Source of the DNA: Nitrospirales bacterium LBB_01
Lineage (GTDB): Bacteria > Nitrospirota > Thermodesulfovibrionia > Thermodesulfovibrionales > Magnetobacteriaceae
Direction of reading: 5' to 3'
DNA length: 64,000 nucleotides
NCBI GenBank assembly: GCA_004376055.2
Contig: CP049016.1
Coordinates: 124,001-188,000 of the forward strand
Within the stretch, counting starts at the first letter, position 1. The number at the start of each line of letters is the position of its first letter. Shown here piece after piece: positions 49,936 to 59,057 of this stretch. The translations under genes were made by a program, and so were the position numbers. The notes under the pieces were generated by a model. The model made no database searches, was not told the origin of the DNA, and saw nothing but the letters and a program-made list of their open reading frames with translations.

Positions 49936-52406
49936 AATTCTATTTTAAACTCACAGCCGCCGTCTATGTTTCTTACCGTAAGCGCGCCTTTCATACTTTT
50001 TTCAACATAGATTTTTGAAATATACAATCCAAGTCCGGTTCCGCTTGTTTTTTCTTTGGTTGTAAAGTATGGATCAAAGATTTTGCCGATTATCTCTTTT
50101 GGTATCTCGTTGCCATTGTTTGTAACGGTTACTATTATTTTGCCTGATACATCGTATGCCTTGATATGCACCGTAGGCTCTGTTATGTCACAGGCATCAA
50201 ACGCATCCTTAGCGTTGGTTAAAAGATTAAGGATAACCTGAGCAAATTCATTTGGATAAAGACAAATTGTCAAACCCTCTTGTAACTCCTTTACGATAGC
50301 AATGCCTTTCAGTTTAAAATACGCCTCGATAAGCGACAGCGTGTTATTTACACAATCGGCAATGTCAAACTCCTTTAGCTCATGTTCAGTCTTATAAAAG
50401 TTTCTGAAACCATTTATCGTGTTTGACAGTTTTGTAAGCTCAGTCATCACGGTTGAAACGCTGTTGCTTAAATAGCTGCCATCTAATTCATTGTGAAGGT
50501 ATGCGTCCTCTATGTCTTGCACCACGTTACCAATGCCGCTAAGCGGCTGCCGCCAGTGGTGAGAGATATTAACCAGAAGCTCACCCATTGCAATATGCCG
50601 AGATTGCTCATACATCAGCTGGTCTTTCACACGGTTTTTTTCAACCTCATCCGCTACCCGTTTTTCAAGACATACCATTAATTCTTTTAACGTCTCTTCT
50701 GTCTTTATTCGCTCTGTAATATCCCTTGCCACAGAACAGAGCACATCACGCCCGTTAGCACTAAAGCGCCCGACACTCATTTCAACTGAAAACGTTGAAC
50801 CGTCCTTTCGCTTATGAACCCTGTGAGTTACCCTTACGCTTGCCGTACTTTCTAATAATTTTGCCAATTTCCTACATCTTTCAGTTTCTTTACATCTTAC
50901 AGGTTCTGCACAGAAATTGCATATTAATTGCCCCTTCATCTCCTCTTTGCTATAGCCATACAGATTGCACCATGCGTCATTTGCGTCAATGTATTCAAAT
51001 GTCTCGTAATCAAAAAGAAATATGGCGTCGTCGGCATGAGTAAAAAATAGTCTATATTTTTCTTCACTTTCCTTAATTATGTTTTCCAAATTCTTTCGTC
51101 CGGTAATATCAGTCAGTATTGCAGCAAAATATCCTTTTTGTGGACAATAAACATTGTTATGGATCCATATTTTCAGCTGCGTTGAATATAACTCATATTG
51201 TACTGAAATTCCGGCTGTTGCAACACTGCCAAAAACGCTTATTAAATCCGGGTTATCATATTTTGCATTGGGAAATATTTCACTGATTTTTTTGCCGATA
51301 ACATCCTTTTTCTTTAACCAGGTTAGTCTTTCAAAAGCTGAGTTGACGTCTAAATGCACAAAGTCAACCGGATTACCATTTTTATCGTAAATCATCTTAC
51401 AGTAAGCATATCCTACGCTCATATTTTCGAATAATTTTTCAATCTTTTTTACTGAGGTGTTAATTGAGCGGGATGCAAAATAAGAAATGATTATTACTAT
51501 TAGAGCGATAAATAATGTAATGACGATATACTTATTACGCAAATCAATGAGATCGGAAAATACCTCATCAGAGTCTATCTTAACGACTAATCCCCAATCA
51601 GTTTCTTTGATATACCGGGTTGCAGATAATACGTGTTTTCCTCTGTAATCCACTGAATTGTAAAGTGTCAACTCATTGCCAAGCAGTGCCTGTGTAACGG
51701 GTAGTTCTGTTCTACCTCTGGATATTATTTTTCTTAATGCAGCCTCTTTATCAAACCGCAGTGGCACCAAATATAGCGCATCGCCATTTTTATCTTTCTT
51801 TGCAATCAACGTCTCGCCTGTTGTTCTAAGTCCTTCATAATCATCTGTAATTTCCAGGAAAGGATTAAATGAGGACTCTACCACTAACACACCCACTATC
51901 CTGTCCCCATGTATCAGAGGGCAGGATAGATAATGAACGACTTCACCTTTATCAGAGGAAAACACATCCATTGAATACCCGCGCCTGCCCCTGATAAAAT
52001 AGTCTTCACTTGAAAGGTCCCTGCCGTTATACGATGCGTTAGTTGAGGCAGCCACTTTGCCATCTGTGTTTAATATTGATATATCTCTGACGTCGGCAAG
52101 AACTGACTTTGCTTCAGAGAGGACTTCTGTAACAATCTCCTGCTGTGATTTTTCGCCAGTTTTCATATAACGAACTAAAGCCGTACACATTGGCGGCCTG
52201 CTTGCTATGAGATTTAGAATATCCCTGCTACGGTCTAACTTACTTTCAATCCTGTGTTTTTGGATATTGGCTATGGAGTTTAATTTATTATAAACATGAT
52301 CTGTAATAGCAGTCTTTGTGGTATTGTACGAGATAACACTTGTTACAATAAGCGGCACCACTGATATTGAGAGCAATATACTGATTGTCTTTGGAAACGT
52401 CTTCAT
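49932..52406 (-). CDS. dCache-PAS sensor histidine kinase
   Basis: The first gene of the kinase operon (824 aa from ATG 52406, after AAGGCG; the frame opens at 52448). It has an N-terminal transmembrane helix, a periplasmic double-Cache sensor (VRDISILNTDGKVAASTNASYNG), a second transmembrane helix (YIVITLFIALIVIIISYFA), two PAS domains, an H-box (GELLVNISHHWRQPLSGIGNV) and an ATPase domain (LNLLTNAKDAFDA, GTGLGLYISK). The C-terminal ends of this protein and of the hybrid at 46055 are alike (RNIDGGCEFKIEL / KNIDGGAEFKIKL), which suggests a shared origin. Confidence 0.9.
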   Translation of the reverse strand: MKTFPKTISILLSISVVPLIVTSVISYNTTKTAITDHVYNKLNSIANIQKHRIESKLDRSRDILNLIASRPPMCTALVRYMKTGEKSQQEIVTEVLSEAKSVLADVRDISILNTDGKVAASTNASYNGRDLSSEDYFIRGRRGYSMDVFSSDKGEVVHYLSCPLIHGDRIVGVLVVESSFNPFLEITDDYEGLRTTGETLIAKKDKNGDALYLVPLRFDKEAALRKIISRGRTELPVTQALLGNELTLYNSVDYRGKHVLSATRYIKETDWGLVVKIDSDEVFSDLIDLRNKYIVITLFIALIVIIISYFASRSINTSVKKIEKLFENMSVGYAYCKMIYDKNGNPVDFVHLDVNSAFERLTWLKKKDVIGKKISEIFPNAKYDNPDLISVFGSVATAGISVQYELYSTQLKIWIHNNVYCPQKGYFAAILTDITGRKNLENIIKESEEKYRLFFTHADDAIFLFDYETFEYIDANDAWCNLYGYSKEEMKGQLICNFCAEPVRCKETERCRKLAKLLESTASVRVTHRVHKRKDGSTFSVEMSVGRFSANGRDVLCSVARDITERIKTEETLKELMVCLEKRVADEVEKNRVKDQLMYEQSRHIAMGELLVNISHHWRQPLSGIGNVVQDIEDAYLHNELDGSYLSNSVSTVMTELTKLSNTINGFRNFYKTEHELKEFDIADCVNNTLSLIEAYFKLKGIAIVKELQEGLTICLYPNEFAQVILNLLTNAKDAFDACDITEPTVHIKAYDVSGKIIVTVTNNGNEIPKEIIGKIFDPYFTTKEKTSGTGLGLYISKIYVEKSMKGALTVRNIDGGCEFKIEL

Positions 52407-52704
52407 TGCTTCGCCTTCTTTCAGGTTTAACCTGATTTTCCCCTGCACAACTAATGAGCTGTTGAAAACTCATCGGCACTCAGAAACTGTCCTAGTGTTT
52501 CAAACGCCTGCTTCTATGGTATGTGTACCGTACTGCAGATAGTATATACACATTTATTTAAAAAGTCAGTGTTCCAAACTACATATTGAGATAGATTTGA
52601 GTTTTGTTTATCTTTCTTTGTTATATATGCGAAAAATAAAACGAAATAAATGTGATCATCCAATCCACATATGAGTTAGTTTATAAGCCGGTTGTAAACA
52701 TTGA
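52407..52704. other. Intergenic region between divergent units
   Basis: About 300 bases between the kinase operon and the methyltransferase. It is AT-rich and must hold both divergent promoters, but I cannot pick out a convincing -35/-10 pair. No RNA gene, repeat or small reading frame is evident. Confidence 0.4.
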
Positions 52705-54378
52705 TTGAATTACGCTAAAATCAAATATCAGAGAACATATGAGCGAATGAAAACGGAAAACATAATGAGCTTAGAATCGGTTAATGAAATCACAGAAGAA
52801 AATGAATTATTAACCATTAGAGAGGCCAGTGGGTGGGCAACTAAACATTTGGGTAAAACAGTAACAACCTCTAATATCTCCTATCTCATTCAATATGGAC
52901 GGATAAAGAAATTTGGAAACAATGGCTCAACTTGCGTTTCTAAGCAGGAATTAAAGCGCTACTATAACTCATACAATGGCAGCAGAGAGCTTTCATGGAA
53001 AGAGCAGCTTGGTCGTGATTTAAACTGGGCATTATCGTTTGATAAATACACAGAAAGCGAAACTACAAAGCACGTTCACAGACTGCATCCTTATAAAGGC
53101 AAGTTTATACCTCAACTTGTAGAATATTTTCTTGACAGCCACACTGACCATTTTAAGAAAGAGACCTGTTTTAAACAAGGCGACATCATTTTAGACCCGT
53201 TTTCAGGCAGCGGAACAACTATGGTACAGTCTTGCGAGCTTGGTATGCACGCTATAGGAATAGACGTTTCAGCCTTTAATGCTTTAATCGGAAACGTCAA
53301 GGTAGTCAAATACGATATGGCGGATGTTCAAACTGAAATACATAGAATTACCAAAGCGCTTAAAGGATTTCTTTTAAACTCCAGAACAATTGAGTTTGAA
53401 GAAAAACTTTTGCAGGTGCTCTATACATTTAATACTGAGTATTTTCCTGTTCCTGAATATAAGTACAAGGTAAAGCTTGGAGAGATAGATGAAGACAAGT
53501 ATGGCTCTGAAAAAGAAAAAGAGTTTTTGCCAACGTTTAATAAACTCGTAGAAGATTACAATATTAAGTTAAGACAGGACAAGGCTGATACATTTCTTGA
53601 TAAATGGTATTCTCAGCACATTAGGGATGAAATCAACTTTGTACTTGACGAAATTAGATGCATACCGAATTATGTTACAAAAAACATAATGAGCGTAATA
53701 TTAAGCAGAACAATTCGTTCATGCAGAGCAACTACTCACGCCGACCTTGCCACCCTCTACGAACCTATAGTATCAACATATTATTGCGCCAAACATGGGA
53801 AAATATGTAAACCTGTCTTTTCAATTTTAAAGTGGTGGGAGACATATACAAAGGACACGATTAAACGCTTGTCACAGTTTGATAAATTAAGAACTCAGAC
53901 TTTTCAGGCTTGTTTAACAGGGGACAGCAAAACGATAGATATTTTTGAAGAACTTCGGAAAATAAACTCTGATTTTGCCGATTTAGTAAAAAAGCAAAAA
54001 ATTAAAGGAATTTTTTCCAGCCCGCCATACGTTGGGTTAATCAATTACCATGAACAACATGCCTATGCTTACGATTTATTTGAATTTGAAAGAAAAGATA
54101 CGCTGGAAATAGGTCCGCTTTACAAAGGGCAAAGCAAGGCGGCAAAAGAAAGCTATATAATTGGTATCACAGATGTATTGAATAATTGCAAGAGGTTTTT
54201 AGCCGAGGATTACGATATTTTCCTTGTTGCAAATGATAAATACAATATGTATCCCATAATAGCTGAAAAAAGTGGGATGCACATCGTTAATCAATACAAA
54301 CGCCCGGTATTAAACCGCACGGAAAAAGACAAAGGCGCGTACTCTGAAACCATATTCCATTTTAAGAGCAGACGTTGA
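52705..54378 (+). CDS. DNA methyltransferase with N-terminal HTH, intact member of an MvaI/BcnI-like system
   Basis: A 557-aa methyltransferase, likely N4-cytosine given its context. A helix-turn-helix-like domain fills residues 36-90 (LTIREASGWATKHLGKTVTTSNI). The AdoMet motif DPFSGSGTTMVQ starts at residue 164 and the catalytic SSPPYVG at 438, separated by about 270 residues that probably hold the recognition domain. Start is uncertain: TTG 52705, ATG 52747 or ATG 52765. Followed by a second, broken methyltransferase and an endonuclease remnant. As the only intact member it can still methylate; the AT-rich block suggests acquisition by transfer. Confidence 0.82.
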   Translation: MNYAKIKYQRTYERMKTENIMSLESVNEITEENELLTIREASGWATKHLGKTVTTSNISYLIQYGRIKKFGNNGSTCVSKQELKRYYNSYNGSRELSWKEQLGRDLNWALSFDKYTESETTKHVHRLHPYKGKFIPQLVEYFLDSHTDHFKKETCFKQGDIILDPFSGSGTTMVQSCELGMHAIGIDVSAFNALIGNVKVVKYDMADVQTEIHRITKALKGFLLNSRTIEFEEKLLQVLYTFNTEYFPVPEYKYKVKLGEIDEDKYGSEKEKEFLPTFNKLVEDYNIKLRQDKADTFLDKWYSQHIRDEINFVLDEIRCIPNYVTKNIMSVILSRTIRSCRATTHADLATLYEPIVSTYYCAKHGKICKPVFSILKWWETYTKDTIKRLSQFDKLRTQTFQACLTGDSKTIDIFEELRKINSDFADLVKKQKIKGIFSSPPYVGLINYHEQHAYAYDLFEFERKDTLEIGPLYKGQSKAAKESYIIGITDVLNNCKRFLAEDYDIFLVANDKYNMYPIIAEKSGMHIVNQYKRPVLNRTEKDKGAYSETIFHFKSRR

Positions 54379-54451
54379 TGCTATCTCAGAAACAAATCAT
54401 TAACGTTGAAGACGTGCTGCGTAATGCGTATTGAAGAAATCGCTTAATTGT

Positions 54452-54460
54452 TGCTATAAT
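54452..54460 (+). promoter_or_regulatory. Extended -10 element before the second methyltransferase
   Basis: TGCTATAAT at 54452-54460 forms an extended -10 box at the very start of the second methyltransferase frame, so that gene may have had its own promoter. No -35 is clear. Confidence 0.35.
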
Positions 54461-55347
54461 TGCCTGTGGGAGTTGCGATTAACAAAGAAACATTGTTAGA
54501 TATTAGTTATGGGCGGCTCTGTCAATGTAAACCCTCCAATATTAATTGTCTTACGGCAAAAGAGTGGCTTAGAAACCAGCTTGGCGTTTGGCAATTCACC
54601 TATGAAAAAAGGGATGTAAGGGATAAAAGCACACACCCTGCAACGTTCCCAATATCGCTTGCTAAAAAAGTTATTGAGTTATTTACTCATATGGGAGAAT
54701 TAGTGGTTGATCCTTTTGTTGGGAGCGGAACGACACTTGTCGCTGCTATGGACACAAATAGAAATGCAGTTGGATTTGACCTGCAATCAAGTTATATAGA
54801 GCTTTGCAAAACCCGGCTTTCTAATGGACATCTTCATAATACGACAAAACAGATTCCAATTGAAAACGATGCAAGAAATATTCATGAGTACTTTAAAGAA
54901 GAGACTGTATCCCTTATCTGGACATCGCCACCTTATGCAAATCTATTAAATCGCCAAAGAAAAAATAAATCAAGACGGAACAGAAAAAACGAACAACTCG
55001 ATAAAGTGGAATAATATTCCCAGGACTAAAGAGACTTGGGCATAATGTCAATAGATGATTACACTATAGCTATGGGGGATATTTTTGAATATATGCTGCC
55101 GCTATTAAAACCAAAGGCTCATTGCGTTATTAATGTTCCCGATATGTGGTGGGAAAATGAGAGGATTACTATACATATCTCCTTAGTACAGGAATTAAGA
55201 CGCAGGGGATATGAGCTTAGAAATATTATTATTTGGGATAGAACCAATATTGTAAATAAAATTGGTATTTTTGGCTGGCCAAGTAACTACATTACTATGG
55301 GAGTCACCTTTGAATATCTGTTAGACTTCTGGAGACCGCCCAAATGA
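54460..55347 (+). pseudogene. Second DNA methyltransferase, broken by two in-frame stops
   Basis: The frame reads VVDPFVGSGTTLVAA (motif I, from residue 83), then IWTSPPYANLLNRQRKNKSRRNRK (motif IV, around residue 156), then stops at TAA 55012-55014. Four codons later a second TAA (55027-55029) occurs, after which the same frame continues as a normal methyltransferase C-terminus (GHIM-type strand replaced by HCVINVPDMWW, WDRTNIVNKIGIFGWPSNYI) to 55347. No frame change is involved, so two nonsense changes explain it. The start is also unclear (TTG 54460, GTG 54466 or ATT 54478). The motif order differs in spacing from the first enzyme, as in systems with two permuted methyltransferases such as BcnI. 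Confidence 0.8.
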
Positions 55348-55492
55348 AGACGTACACAAAAGAAGAACTTATAGATAAACTCATTGAAATAAAAAACGGA
55401 GGATGGATAAGGAATGCCAGAGTTGGTAATGCTGGTGGTATAGGAAACACACTTGAGGACTTACTTCACAAAGCTGGGACTAAGTTATTTAA
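55344..55492 (+). pseudogene. Truncated MvaI/BcnI-family restriction endonuclease
   Basis: ATG 55344 overlaps the methyltransferase stop. The first 40 residues, with LIDKLIEIKNGGWIRNARVG then GGIGNTLEDLL, match the N-terminus of MvaI-type endonucleases (compare GGW...KGNTGIGKTFEDLL of MvaI, from memory). At 55493 the sequence becomes a family A element, and the frame's remaining codons to 55667 are repeat-derived (ending LRKQESSF). The catalytic domain is missing, so no cutting activity is expected. This leaves the first methyltransferase as an orphan. Confidence 0.72.
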
Positions 55493-55651
55493 AATGCTTA
55501 TCAAGTTAACTCTGGCAGACTGTTTTCTAAATTATAAGTATGTAGGGTTATATGTTTTTGAATTGAAAAAAAGGATGGATTCCCGCTCGGAGGCGGGAAT
55601 GACAAGGAGGATAGTTATTTTTTTGTCATTCCTGCGAAAGCAGGAATCCAG
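55493..55651 (-). mobile_element. Family A element, copy 6
   Basis: The left end AATGCTTATCAAGTTAACTC is a clear terminal repeat of family A, in the orientation of copy 3. Both hairpins follow (GGATTCCCGCTCGGAGGCGGGAATGAC region and CATTCCTGC-gaaa-GCAGGAATCC). The expected right terminal repeat is not recognisable, and no target duplication is visible, so the copy is incomplete. It sits at the broken end of the endonuclease gene and 30 bases before the next gene. Confidence 0.75.
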
Positions 55652-55680
55652 TTTTTTATTGGCATAGTGTCACTAAACAG

Positions 55681-57813
55681 ATGAAACAACTAACACAAAA
55701 CTTAAAAAACGGAGTGATTTCCCTCACTGAGTCACCGGTGCCGCAGGTTGGCAGGGAGTCTATTGTTGTACAGAGTTCGCTTAGCTTAATATCAACCGGC
55801 ACGGAGCGTATGCTTTTAGAGTTTGGCAGAGGCTCTTTGATAGAAAAGGTTAAAAGTCAGCCTGAGAAAGTAAATCAGGTTATCAATAAGATTAAAACAG
55901 ACGGCCTTATGCCCACACTGGACGCCGTAAAGGCTAAACTTGACGACGCCATTGTGCCCGGGTACTCGCTTGTCGGCGAGGTGTTTAGCGTTGGCAGAAA
56001 TGTTGATGGATTTTATAGCGGCGACAGAGTGGTCTGTAACGGCGGGCATGCCGAGTTTGTCCGTGTCTCAAAAAACCTTGCCGCAAAAATTCCCGATAAC
56101 GTCTCCGATGAGACGGCTGTCTTTACAGTAGTTGGCGCTATAGCTCTTCAGGGGATACGTCTGCTTAATCCTGCTCTTGGAGAGAGCATCTGCGTAATCG
56201 GTCTTGGTTTGGTTGGTCAGCTTACAGTCCAACTCCTTACCGCCTCCGGATGTCGTGTTTTTGGAATTGATATAAACGAGGATAAGGTAAAACTTGTGGA
56301 GAGTTTCGGAGCCGTTGGGTTTACGCTGCAAGAAAAGGAATCTCCAGTAGATGCGGCTATGGCTTTTAGCCGCGGAATGGGAATGGATGGCGTCATAGTG
56401 GCAGCCTCTACTAAAAGCACTGAGCCTATTGACTATGCCGCTGAGATGAGTAAAAAGCGCGGGAAAATCGTTCTAACCGGTGTAACCGGACTTGAACTTA
56501 AAAGAAGAACGTTTTACGACAAGGAACTGACCTTTCAGGTGTCGTGTTCTTACGGCCCTGGCAGGTATGACAGAGCGTATGAGGAGCTTGGTAACGATTA
56601 TCCCTTTGGATACGTAAGGTGGACTCTTAAGAGAAATTTTGAAGCGGTACTGGACATGATGACAGCCGGTAAAATTGATGTGAAACCATTAATTAGCCGC
56701 TCGTTTCCATTTGCTGATGCCGATAAAGCATACGATCTTCTAATGTTGGAAAATCCACTTGGCATAGTTTTACAGTATGATAAGGGGGCTGCAAGACGAG
56801 ACTTTAGTATTGAGCTTACCAGCAAACCGGTAAGCGGGAGATCTGAAAAACCCGTTATAGGATACATCGGGGTTGGAAATTTTGCTAAACAGGTGCTTTT
56901 GCCTGCTTTAAAAAACTCCGGTGCTGTTCTTAAAACAATAGCAAGTGCAAGCGGAGGCAATGTGTCCGCTTTAGGACAGAAATTTGGTTTTGCACTTGCT
57001 ACATCGGAATATTCACAGGTATTTGAAGACAGCAGTATTAACACTCTGTTCATTTCAACCCGGCATGGCAGCCATGCAGAACTTGTAATCAGAGCACTTA
57101 AGAGCGGCAAAAATGTATTTGTTGAAAAACCACTTGCGCTAAATAAGACCGAACTAAAAGACGTCATTGACGCTCACAGTAACTCAAACGGGATTTTACT
57201 TGTAGGTTTTAACAGGAGATTTTCCGTATTTAGCAGAAAACTCAAAGAGTCGTTAAGTTCAAAATCTGACCCGCTGTGTATCAACATAATGGTAAATGCA
57301 GGTGCGATAGAGGGCAGCCACTGGGTGCATGACACTGAGTGCGGAGGCGGCAGAATAATCGGCGAGGCCTGTCATTTTATAGATTTAATCAGATATTTTA
57401 CAGGCTCTCAAATCACAGAGGTTTACGCCGTAAGCACTCACGGCCACAGCGTCACCGATTCTGACAAAATGTGTATAACCATAAAAAGCAAAGACGGTTC
57501 AATCGGCACGATTAATTATTTTTCAAACGGCAGCAAATCCTACCCTAAAGAACGCATAGAGGTGTTTTCAGAAGGCCGGGTGTATGTGATAGATAATTTC
57601 AAATCTCTGACCTGCTTTGGTAAAGGCAAAAGTCACAACCAGTTTGCCCAGGACAAAGGACACGGCAGAGAGATCACAGAGTTTTTGCAAGCAGTAGAGA
57701 CAGGGGGCAAATCCCCGATACCATTTGAAGAGCTGATTGAGTCCACACTGTCCTCATTTGCTGCAGTAGAGTCTTCAAAGACCGGAAAACCCTTAATAGT
57801 GGAAATAGCTTGA
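55681..57813 (+). CDS. Bi-domain oxidoreductase: Zn-type alcohol dehydrogenase fused to Gfo/Idh/MocA
   Basis: A 710-aa cytosolic fusion. Residues 1-360 are a medium-chain dehydrogenase/reductase: GYSLVGEVFSVGRNVDGF, then the NAD(P) site CVIGLGLVGQLTVQLL. From residue 393 a second Rossmann domain begins (IGYIGVGNFAKQVLLPALKNSG) with the Gfo/Idh/MocA EKP motif near residue 481 (FVEKPLALNK). This fusion is known from surface polysaccharide and heparinase-like clusters, where it likely acts on sugar intermediates. Here it stands alone after the decayed restriction locus. No clear ribosome site precedes ATG 55681. Confidence 0.88.
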   Translation: MKQLTQNLKNGVISLTESPVPQVGRESIVVQSSLSLISTGTERMLLEFGRGSLIEKVKSQPEKVNQVINKIKTDGLMPTLDAVKAKLDDAIVPGYSLVGEVFSVGRNVDGFYSGDRVVCNGGHAEFVRVSKNLAAKIPDNVSDETAVFTVVGAIALQGIRLLNPALGESICVIGLGLVGQLTVQLLTASGCRVFGIDINEDKVKLVESFGAVGFTLQEKESPVDAAMAFSRGMGMDGVIVAASTKSTEPIDYAAEMSKKRGKIVLTGVTGLELKRRTFYDKELTFQVSCSYGPGRYDRAYEELGNDYPFGYVRWTLKRNFEAVLDMMTAGKIDVKPLISRSFPFADADKAYDLLMLENPLGIVLQYDKGAARRDFSIELTSKPVSGRSEKPVIGYIGVGNFAKQVLLPALKNSGAVLKTIASASGGNVSALGQKFGFALATSEYSQVFEDSSINTLFISTRHGSHAELVIRALKSGKNVFVEKPLALNKTELKDVIDAHSNSNGILLVGFNRRFSVFSRKLKESLSSKSDPLCINIMVNAGAIEGSHWVHDTECGGGRIIGEACHFIDLIRYFTGSQITEVYAVSTHGHSVTDSDKMCITIKSKDGSIGTINYFSNGSKSYPKERIEVFSEGRVYVIDNFKSLTCFGKGKSHNQFAQDKGHGREITEFLQAVETGGKSPIPFEELIESTLSSFAAVESSKTGKPLIVEIA

Positions 57814-57827
57814 AAATGCAGCGAGGA

Positions 57828-58541
57828 TTATGCCAGAACGTCTATTTCAGCAAGCCCTATGTCAATGCCTGCCATGAGGATTATTCTTGCGTCCTCGGTT
57901 TGTCCCTCATCATCAAGTAGTTTTTCGTAAACAATAAACAGATATTCCTGAAGTGTCTCAGTGATTTCTCTGGCATAAATCATCCCAAGGTTTTCCGTTT
58001 TCATACCGGTTAGCCCATAGGAATCGGTTGATATGACGCTTCTGAAAAATATCGGTTTAACGTATCTCTCATCGCCTCCCCATAGCCTGTGATACAACGT
58101 GTCAGTGCTGTCCTCCTCTATTATTCTAAAGTACTTGGAGCCGATACTGCCAGTCCGTTCATTAAGCCAAAAATCCCATTCCCTCTCATCCTGTGGGTAT
58201 ATTTCCTCTATAATTCTAAAAAGTACAATACCCTCAATTTCCTCATTTGACACAGGGATTTGCAACACAGACTGCTCTTTAGTCTCATTTTCCTCAAGAT
58301 AGAAGCGATAAATTTTCATACTTCCAATCATAAACTTCTCGGCTGCTGCCACAGTGTGAATTCCACCGCCGGGGGATTGCGCTTTTAAAACGTCAGAGTT
58401 TATTACAAACTTTGACTCATCAAACCGGACCATACCATTTATTCGTATTCCAAGAGGAAGGTTTGCATCAACACGCTGGGGCTTCTTTCTTAGAAATCCG
58501 GTCGGTTTTTGCTTGCTTTTTTCGTATATATGTTTAAATAT
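57828..58541 (-). CDS. DUF2491-like protein, apparent ATA start
   Basis: The protein from the first ATG (58433) is 201 aa, but the same frame stays open upstream and encodes residues that look native (P-Q-R-V-D-A-N-L-P-L-G-I-R-I-N-G before that Met). There is no ATG, GTG or TTG in frame upstream. GGGAGGG at 58555-58549 lies seven bases before ATA 58541, giving a 237-aa product starting (I/M)FKHIYEKSK. The body (MIGSMKIYRFYLEE, YPQDEREWDFWLNERTGSIGSKYFRI) resembles DUF2491/YjfK proteins. Family assignment is moderate and function unknown. The start is inference from spacing and frame conservation. Confidence 0.65.
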   Translation of the reverse strand: MFKHIYEKSKQKPTGFLRKKPQRVDANLPLGIRINGMVRFDESKFVINSDVLKAQSPGGGIHTVAAAEKFMIGSMKIYRFYLEENETKEQSVLQIPVSNEEIEGIVLFRIIEEIYPQDEREWDFWLNERTGSIGSKYFRIIEEDSTDTLYHRLWGGDERYVKPIFFRSVISTDSYGLTGMKTENLGMIYAREITETLQEYLFIVYEKLLDDEGQTEDARIILMAGIDIGLAEIDVLA

Positions 58542-58548
58542 CGTAGCA

Positions 58549-58555
58549 CCCTCCC
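58549..58555 (-). promoter_or_regulatory. Strong ribosome site before the ATA start
   Basis: GGGAGGG on the minus strand, seven bases upstream of ATA 58541 and just after the OsmC stop. The first in-frame ATG is more than 110 bases further, too far to use this site. Confidence 0.6.
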
Positions 58556-58563
58556 AAAAGAGT

Positions 58564-59040
58564 TTATTCCACGTTATTGATCTGATATTTTATATCCAGT
58601 TTAACGTCTTTTCTAAGGGAATGATATATTCCACAGTACTTGTCAACAGAGAGGTTAATGGCTCGTTGCACTTTCTTCTCAGTTATGTTTTTAGCCGTAA
58701 TGTTTAACATAACGTCAAACCCTGAAAAATACTGTGGAGGTGTTTCAGGCTTAACGCCAGTAATGTCAACCTTAAATGCTACAATTTCAACCTTCATTTT
58801 CTGTAGAAACATCACGCAATCAGTGGCAATACAAGCGCCAAGACTCATCATAAACGGCTCAGAGGGCTGACAGCCCCACTGAACATTAGCATCATACTCT
58901 ATCTCGTAGCCGCGCTGGGTGCGTCCAACAAATATAAACTCTCTTTCCCAGTTAAGCGTGGCCTTAAACACTGTTGAAACCTTAGACTTATACCCCTCGA
59001 CCTCTTTCTCAAGGCCCTGAATTTCCTGTTCCTCAGACAT
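58564..59040 (-). CDS. OsmC-family peroxiredoxin-like protein
   Basis: A 158-aa OsmC/YhfA-type protein. The two reactive cysteines occur in SLGACIATDCVMFLQK and VDKYCGIYHSLRK, and the family beta-strand SGFDVMLNITAKN lies between. OsmC proteins reduce organic hydroperoxides; the YhfA-like group may have other substrates. GGAGG precedes ATG 59040. The DUF2491-like gene follows closely on the same strand. Confidence 0.9.
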   Translation of the reverse strand: MSEEQEIQGLEKEVEGYKSKVSTVFKATLNWEREFIFVGRTQRGYEIEYDANVQWGCQPSEPFMMSLGACIATDCVMFLQKMKVEIVAFKVDITGVKPETPPQYFSGFDVMLNITAKNITEKKVQRAINLSVDKYCGIYHSLRKDVKLDIKYQINNVE

Positions 59041-59057
59041 CTGTCCTCCTCAGCGTG

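Noticed and set aside
55012-55029. TAA codons as programmed readthrough or recoding
   Set aside because: Two stops close together in a locus whose endonuclease is also broken point to decay; no recoding signal is evident.
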